A DNA stretch of 5,641 bases from Clostridia bacterium (GTDB lineage Bacteria > Bacillota > Clostridia > Oscillospirales > Acutalibacteraceae). The notes beneath the pieces are model-generated. The model made no database searches. It was not told the DNA's origin and saw only the letters and a program-made list of their open reading frames with translations. Of this stretch, positions 1 to 3,663 are shown piece after piece (position 1 is the first letter of the stretch; every line of letters starts with the position of its first letter). The translations under genes were made by a program, and so were the position numbers. Location of the stretch: NCBI GenBank assembly GCA_017559885.1, contig JAFYQN010000051.1, positions 1-5,641 of the forward strand, read 5' to 3'.

Positions 1-417
1 CCTGCGACAGTTTTACACATAACCCCTTACCGCAGTTATCCCAGTCGCATTACCGCAAGCGCATCAAAAAAACGCGAATATATTCGTTGGGCGCACACAG
101 GCAACCGCATTATAGTAGAGGATGATTTTGAATCGGAATTCACGCTACTTAAAAAGTCAGAAGAAACGGTATTTTCACTATCGAACGGAAACAACGTAAT
201 TTATGTAAATACCTTTACAAAAACCGTTTCGCCATCGGTAAGAGTGGCATATATGTTACTACCCGAAAATATGATAGAACTTTATCAAAAAAACGTTGGT
301 TTTTATTCGTGTAGCGTACCATATTTTAATCAACTGGTACTTGCAGAGTTTATAAACAACGGAGATTTTGAAAGACATATAAACCGAGTAAGGCGAAAAA
401 GAAGACGCAGTCAATAG
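1..417 (+). pseudogene. MocR/PdxR-type PLP-domain regulator, 3' fragment with shortened C-terminus
   Basis: Frame 1 is open from the window edge to TAG at 415-417, giving 138 residues. It matches the aminotransferase-like domain of MocR/GntR-family regulators: a TPYRSYPS segment near residue 8 (family T-P-x-x-Y/F-P-x-G), the EDDFESEF motif at 40-47 that lies around the pyridine-nitrogen-binding Asp, and NTFTK at 70-74 where Lys74 would form the PLP Schiff base. KTVSPSVRVAY follows (phosphate-binding region), then GFYSC and FERHINRVR. Family members usually carry an N-terminal winged-helix DNA-binding domain, which would lie upstream of this window. After the HINRxR helix they also run about 80-90 residues more, forming the small domain. 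Here translation ends almost at once with a basic RRKRRRSQ tail encoded by terminator DNA. The gene is therefore either a C-terminally deleted pseudogene or an unusual short variant; I favour decay by deletion. It converges on proC. The regulator's target cannot be told from this window. Confidence 0.82.
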
Positions 418-427
418 ACTGCGTCTT
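402..427. terminator. Bidirectional intrinsic terminator between the MocR-like gene and proBAC
   Basis: An 11-bp perfect stem (402-412 AAGACGCAGTC pairing with 417-427 GACTGCGTCTT) closes an AATA tetraloop. Read on the minus strand, the hairpin is followed by TTCTTTTTC, a good U-tract for ending the proBAC transcript 4 nt after the proC stop codon. Read on the plus strand, it is followed by the weaker TTTAATTTATTT. The plus-strand gene ends inside it: its TAG stop (415-417) spans the last loop bases and the first base of the right arm. Confidence 0.9.
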
Positions 428-431
428 TAAT

Positions 432-1214
432 TTATTTGCCTAGTTCTTGATTTCGTTTGTACGCCGCTTTGATACAGTCGGCAACTATATTTGCAAATTC
501 ACTGTTTTTAAGCACTGTGACACCCTCTATGGTGCTACCGCCCTTTGAACAAACGGCAGAGGTTAACTCGTCGGGGGTTTTGTCACTGTCAAGCAACATC
601 TTTGCCGCGCCCATCATAGTAGCCGCCGCAAACTCTATCGCCTGTGATTCGCTAAGTCCGCACTCCACACCGCCTTTTGCTACTGCCGACGCAAATGTAT
701 ACATAAAAGCGGGACCGCAACCCGATACGCTACAACCGGCATCCATAAGATCTTCGTCAATTTTGTAAAGCTTACCGCTATACTGCATATCGCTTACAAA
801 GTCTTCCAACACACTGTCAGATACATCGTTTGAGCAATAAAGAATTACACCCTCGCCAACGCTAACAGGTGTGTTTGGCATAATGCGAATTACGCTAGCG
901 CAACCTGCGAGTTCTTTTATCTTTTTTGTAGTAAGACCTGCCGCCATTGATATAAGGACCGGCTTTTTATCTGACAATATATCCTTTATATCGCCTAGCA
1001 TTTCGGCCATAACCTGTGGTTTTACACCAAGGAAAATTCTATCGCACTCTGATGCGATTTGTTTATTATCACCCACAACCAAACCTAGTTCACTTGCAAG
1101 CGCGGTTGCCTTTTGGGTATCAAAATCGGCAATCATTATATCTTTTGTTTGTTTAGCCGCCGCGCGAATAAGCGCGCCGCCCATATTGCCGCAACCTATA
1201 AATCCATATTTCAT
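432..1214 (-). CDS. proC: Pyrroline-5-carboxylate reductase
   Basis: Catalyses the last step of proline synthesis, NAD(P)H-dependent reduction of 1-pyrroline-5-carboxylate to L-proline, in the cytoplasm. The 260-residue length is normal for the family. The N-terminal Rossmann fold shows GCGNMG at 7-12. The substrate/cofactor segment RIMPNTPVSVGEG is at about 110-122. The C-terminal helical dimerisation domain carries VSGCGPAF (163-170) and the full P5CR signature from Pro214 to about Lys236 (P-D-E-L...SKGGST..GV). The ATG is supported by AGGTGA at 1219-1224, which overlaps the proA stop; only 8 nt separate the proA stop and this ATG, suggesting translational coupling. It is the last gene of the operon, and the bidirectional terminator begins 4 nt after its stop. 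No residue expected in the family appears to be missing. Confidence 0.98.
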   Translation of the reverse strand: MKYGFIGCGNMGGALIRAAAKQTKDIMIADFDTQKATALASELGLVVGDNKQIASECDRIFLGVKPQVMAEMLGDIKDILSDKKPVLISMAAGLTTKKIKELAGCASVIRIMPNTPVSVGEGVILYCSNDVSDSVLEDFVSDMQYSGKLYKIDEDLMDAGCSVSGCGPAFMYTFASAVAKGGVECGLSESQAIEFAAATMMGAAKMLLDSDKTPDELTSAVCSKGGSTIEGVTVLKNSEFANIVADCIKAAYKRNQELGK

Positions 1215-1218
1215 ATTA

Positions 1219-1225
1219 TCACCTA
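1219..1225 (-). promoter_or_regulatory. proC ribosome binding site overlapping the proA stop codon
   Basis: On the minus strand the proA stop TAG (1223-1225) and the proC Shine-Dalgarno AGGTGA (1219-1224) share bases, and ATG follows 4 nt later at 1214-1212. Ribosomes finishing ProA would be released directly on the proC start site, which favours coupled synthesis of the two enzymes. Confidence 0.8.
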
Positions 1226-2473
1226 TCTTGTGTGACCTTCACCAATTATTACATATTTATATGTAGTGAGTTCCTCAAGTCCCATAGGTCCGCGAGCGTG
1301 AAGTTTTTGGGTGGAGATACCCATTTCACAACCCAAACCGAACTCGCCACCGTCGGTAAATCGGGTGGATGCGTTAACGTAAACCGCAGAGCTATCTACC
1401 ATAGCGGTAAATTTGGCAATAGCATCTTCATCTTTTGAAATTATTGCTTCACTATGTCCTGTTGAGTGGGCAGAAATATGCTCTACCGCCTCGGCTACGC
1501 CACTTACGCATTTTACCGCAAGTATATAATCCAAAAACTCGGTATCAAAATCAGCGTCACCCGCCATCGTACCGTCAATAACCTTTGCCGCGCTGTCATC
1601 TAGGCGAAGTTCCACCGGAATTTGTCCGCCGGTCTTTCTTTCGACTACCAACTTACTATATATAATAGGTAGTATTTTCTCCTTTATATCATCATCAACA
1701 AGCAAAACCTCTGCCGCGTTGCAAACGCTTGGACGACTTGTCTTTGCGTTGTTGATAATGCTTACCGCCATATCTAAATTGGCAGTTTTTTCAACATATA
1801 TATGGCATATACCTGTACCTGTTTGTATGCATGGCACGGTAGCATTGTTGATACAAGCGTTTATAAGACCTGCTCCTCCACGAGGAATTAGCATATCAAC
1901 ATAACCGTTCGCCTTCATAAGCCCAGTCGCACTTTCACGCGTTGTATCGGTTACAAGGTTTATAGCGTCTTCAGTAACATTTGCCTCGTGCAAGCCCTCG
2001 CGCAAAGCGTTTACTATAGCGCATGCCGAATTAAACGCTTCTTTACCGCCGCGAAGCACACAAACGTTACCGCTTTTAAGCGCTAATGCCGCCGCATCGC
2101 TTGTAACGTTTGGGCGAGATTCGTATATAATAGCAATAACACCAACAGGTACAGATACCCTTGTTATCTTAAGCCCATCTTGGCGAATATATTCTTTTAA
2201 TGTGTGACCTACGGGGTCAGGTAATTTTGCTACGTCACGTATGCCGTCAGCCATCCCCTTTATTCTATCGGCGTTTAACATAAGACGGTCAATCATAACG
2301 TCGCTTATCTTACCGCGAGCGTTGTCACAATCTATTTTATTAGCATCAAGAATTTTTTGACAGTTACGCTCGAGGGCGTTTGCCATTTTATAAAGCGCGT
2401 TATTCTTTTGCTCGGTTGTAAGCGCCGCCACGCTCGGTTTTGCGGCGCGAGCCGCAGTTAACATTTTTATCAT
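1223..2473 (-). CDS. proA: Gamma-glutamyl phosphate reductase (glutamate-5-semialdehyde dehydrogenase)
   Basis: Second enzyme of proline synthesis. It reduces gamma-glutamyl phosphate with NADPH to glutamate-5-semialdehyde, which cyclises to pyrroline-5-carboxylate, the substrate of ProC. The 416-residue length is typical. It has an aldehyde-dehydrogenase fold with YESRPNVTSDAAALALKSGN at about 117-136, TGTGICHIYV at about 218-227, and the catalytic cysteine predicted at Cys251 within RPSVCNAAE. The family signature is at about 323-345 (V...AVEHIS.HSTGHSEAI), followed by the C-terminal FGLGCEMGISTQ and RGPMGLEELT segments. The ATG at 2473 is 9 nt after AGGGA and 4 nt after the proB stop; a second ATG three codons later (Met4) is a less likely start. 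The unstable acyl phosphate made by ProB is usually passed on within a ProB-ProA complex, which fits the tight gene pairing. Confidence 0.98.
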   Translation of the reverse strand: MIKMLTAARAAKPSVAALTTEQKNNALYKMANALERNCQKILDANKIDCDNARGKISDVMIDRLMLNADRIKGMADGIRDVAKLPDPVGHTLKEYIRQDGLKITRVSVPVGVIAIIYESRPNVTSDAAALALKSGNVCVLRGGKEAFNSACAIVNALREGLHEANVTEDAINLVTDTTRESATGLMKANGYVDMLIPRGGAGLINACINNATVPCIQTGTGICHIYVEKTANLDMAVSIINNAKTSRPSVCNAAEVLLVDDDIKEKILPIIYSKLVVERKTGGQIPVELRLDDSAAKVIDGTMAGDADFDTEFLDYILAVKCVSGVAEAVEHISAHSTGHSEAIISKDEDAIAKFTAMVDSSAVYVNASTRFTDGGEFGLGCEMGISTQKLHARGPMGLEELTTYKYVIIGEGHTR

Positions 2474-2477
2474 TATA

Positions 2478-3242
2478 TTACTTCCCTGAAAATTTAGTAC
2501 CTACGTTTTTACCTTCGACTACATCGTATAAACTTGACGGATTATTACCGTTTGTGATAATCATATCGCATCCGCACGCCATACAAATTTTTGCCGCTTC
2601 AAGTTTTGTTACCATACCGCCGGTTCCAAGCGACGAACCTTTGCCGCCTGCAAGAGCGATAATGTTTTCATCTATATTATCAACAAACTCAATAAGTTTT
2701 GCGTCCGCGAATTTATGTGGGTCGGCGGTATAAAGACCGTCGATATCAGAAAACAATATAAGCACGTCGGCGCCAATGCTTTCGGCAACTATTGCCGCTA
2801 AAGTATCGTTATCGCCAATTACTATTTCTTCGGTAGCGACAGTGTCGTTTTCATTTATAATGGGTATTGCGCCAAGTTCTAAAAGACGATTTAATGTATT
2901 ACTGAAATTTTGATGCCTCTCTTCATTTTTAAGGTCGGCGCCCGTCATAAGAAGTTGCGCTACGGTGTGATTATATTCCGAAAAGAGTTTGTCGTATGTA
3001 TACATCAGTTCGCACTGACCTACGGCTGCCGCCGCCTGTTTGGTTGGTATATCGGTGGGTTTTGATTTGAGCGACAACTTGCCCACACCCATACCGATAG
3101 CGCCCGAAGATACCATAATAACCTCGTCGCCTGCATTTTTTATATCGCTTATTACCTTGCATATCTCTTCCACGCGACGAATATTAAGATGTCCCGTGCC
3201 GTGAGCGAGTGTGCTTGTGCCTAATTTTACAACAATACGCAT
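2478..3242 (-). CDS. proB: Glutamate 5-kinase, short form without PUA domain
   Basis: First and committed step of proline synthesis, ATP-dependent phosphorylation of L-glutamate to gamma-glutamyl 5-phosphate. The protein consists of a single amino-acid-kinase domain: VVKLGTSTL (4-12), VSSGAIGMGVG (44-54), the glutamate-binding NENDTV (130-135), GDNDTLAA (143-150), FSDIDGLYTADP (164-175) and the nucleotide-binding GTGGMVTKLEAAKIC (206-220). At 254 residues it stops where the kinase domain ends; the about 110-residue C-terminal PUA domain of the E. coli-type enzyme is absent. The end is natural because proA begins 4 nt later. The ATG at 3242-3240 is preceded by AGGGG (3250-3254) with a 7-nt spacer. 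Family enzymes are commonly feedback-inhibited by proline; whether this one is cannot be seen from sequence. It is the promoter-proximal gene of proBAC, and no T-box or other leader is visible on this strand. Confidence 0.97.
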   Translation of the reverse strand: MRIVVKLGTSTLAHGTGHLNIRRVEEICKVISDIKNAGDEVIMVSSGAIGMGVGKLSLKSKPTDIPTKQAAAAVGQCELMYTYDKLFSEYNHTVAQLLMTGADLKNEERHQNFSNTLNRLLELGAIPIINENDTVATEEIVIGDNDTLAAIVAESIGADVLILFSDIDGLYTADPHKFADAKLIEFVDNIDENIIALAGGKGSSLGTGGMVTKLEAAKICMACGCDMIITNGNNPSSLYDVVEGKNVGTKFSGK

Positions 3243-3249
3243 AACATAT

Positions 3250-3300
3250 CCCCTAAAATAATATACATTATATTATACATACCAGGTTCCAAAAAATAAA
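3250..3300 (-). promoter_or_regulatory. Promoter and ribosome binding site of proBAC
   Basis: On the minus strand two overlapping perfect TATAAT boxes lie at 3277-3272 and 3272-3267, about 25 to 35 nt upstream of the proB start. A convincing -35 is missing: the correctly spaced hexamer for the first box is TTTATT (3300-3295). The ribosome binding site AGGGG is at 3254-3250. The implied 5' leader is only about 15-25 nt, too short for a T-box, so any proline control of this operon would have to act at the protein level or through a DNA-binding repressor. The promoter lies back to back with the T-box promoter. Confidence 0.6.
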
Positions 3301-3320
3301 GACTTTTTTTCGAAAAACAC

Positions 3321-3350
3321 TTGACATTGGCGCTTGTGTTGTGTTAAAAT
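3321..3350 (+). promoter_or_regulatory. Sigma-A-type promoter of the T-box transcript
   Basis: A perfect -35 TTGACA (3321-3326) is followed by an 18-nt spacer and TAAAAT (3345-3350) as -10. Transcription would start near 3356-3358, just ahead of the A-rich 5' end and Stem I of the T-box. The proBAC promoter fires in the opposite direction about 45-50 bp away. I saw no clear inverted-repeat operator around it. Confidence 0.82.
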
Positions 3351-3451
3351 GTGAAAAAATTTTAAAAAGCTATGACGAAGACGGCTTAAAATTTACGTTT
3401 TCAGAGAACTGTCGGTTGGTGCAAGACAGCAACAAATGTTTTAAAATGCCC

Positions 3452-3454
3452 ATC
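3452..3454 (+). promoter_or_regulatory. Candidate T-box specifier codon AUC (isoleucine)
   Basis: On the 3' side of Stem I the unpaired strand runs from 3445 to 3455 and is followed by CTTC, which pairs with GAAG. In the usual layout the specifier triplet is followed by one purine and then the lower helix; this places ATC at 3452-3454 followed by A3455. The predicted discriminator A is compatible with tRNA-Ile. The loop lacks the standard AGUA/GAA loop-E bases, so the frame is uncertain. CCC (3449-3451) or CCA (3450-3452), both proline, are the main alternatives, but they would leave extra unpaired bases before the helix. Confidence 0.5.
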
Positions 3455-3566
3455 ACTTCCGAGCTGAAGGCCCGAAAAGTTTTTTACTTAGTAGATACCT
3501 TCCGTGATTGCTGCGTAAAGGCATAGGAATTGTTTGATTCCGAGAGTGGTAACCTAAAGGTTGCAA

Positions 3567-3607
3567 TTTGAGTGGTACCGCGAGTGTTTATTATCACCCG
3601 TCTCAAA
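3567..3607 (+). promoter_or_regulatory. T-box antiterminator
   Basis: Helix A1 pairs TTTGAG (3567-3572) with CTCAAA (3602-3607). The seven-base bulge TGGTACC (3573-3579) presents TGGT to the tRNA acceptor end. Helix A2 pairs 3580-3582 with 3599-3601 and, after one mismatch, GTG (3584-3586) with CAC (3595-3597). The 3' strand of this structure (3595-3607) is the whole 5' arm of the terminator, so the two folds exclude each other. The core differs from the common AGGGTGG consensus (GAGTGG here), but its partner strand matches the change. Confidence 0.88.
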
Positions 3608-3640
3608 GTTTTTGAGACGGGTGTTTTATTTTTTATTTTA
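3595..3640 (+). terminator. T-box intrinsic terminator
   Basis: A 13-bp perfect stem (3595-3607 CACCCGTCTCAAA with 3611-3623 TTTGAGACGGGTG) closes a GTT loop and is followed by a long T-rich tract, TTTTATTTTTTATTTTA. This is the default off state of the leader. The ribosome binding site of the controlled gene lies just beyond the tract and is not sequestered, so control is at transcription rather than translation. Confidence 0.95.
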
Positions 3641-3663
3641 TTTTGAAAGGAAGATTGATTAAA

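Larger units (their letters stand above)
3356..3640 (+). ncRNA. T-box riboswitch leader (tRNA-sensing, transcription attenuation)
   Basis: The leader senses the charging state of one tRNA: uncharged tRNA pairs with the specifier and with the T-box bulge, stabilising the antiterminator so that the downstream gene is transcribed. Visible parts are as follows. The Stem I base AGCT pairs 3368-3371 with 3462-3465. A kink-turn-like ATGAC/CG internal loop follows, then GAAG (3377-3380) with CTTC (3456-3459), a specifier loop, TTAAA with TTTAA (3386-3390/3440-3444), and ACGTTT with AAATGT (3395-3400/3434-3439). The AGAGA bulge is at 3403-3407, and a distal hairpin CTGTC/GACAG closes the hallmark GGTTGGTGCAA loop (3414-3424). 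Smaller hairpins follow at 3498-3521, 3526-3541 and 3549-3564. The T-box core GTGGTACCGCG is at 3572-3582, and a terminator at 3595-3623. The T in TGGT predicts a tRNA with discriminator base A. The promoter is directly upstream and the controlled gene starts at 3664. Confidence 0.96.

Noticed and set aside
457..768. 103-residue plus-strand frame opposite proC
   Set aside because: A shadow of the conserved C-terminal half of ProC with no ribosome binding site.
871..1266. 131-residue plus-strand frame opposite proC
   Set aside because: A shadow of proC and the end of proA on the other strand; the minus-strand frames carry complete family motifs and ribosome binding sites.
3291..3312. A-rich then T-rich stretch between the divergent promoters, possible small terminator or operator
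   Set aside because: Pairing is only A-T runs with no GC core, so it is more simply an AT-rich spacer or upstream promoter element.
3341..3526. 61-residue plus-strand frame starting in the leader
   Set aside because: It lies entirely within the T-box RNA, starts at the -10 region, has no ribosome binding site and its codons coincide with conserved T-box stems; it is not a leader peptide.
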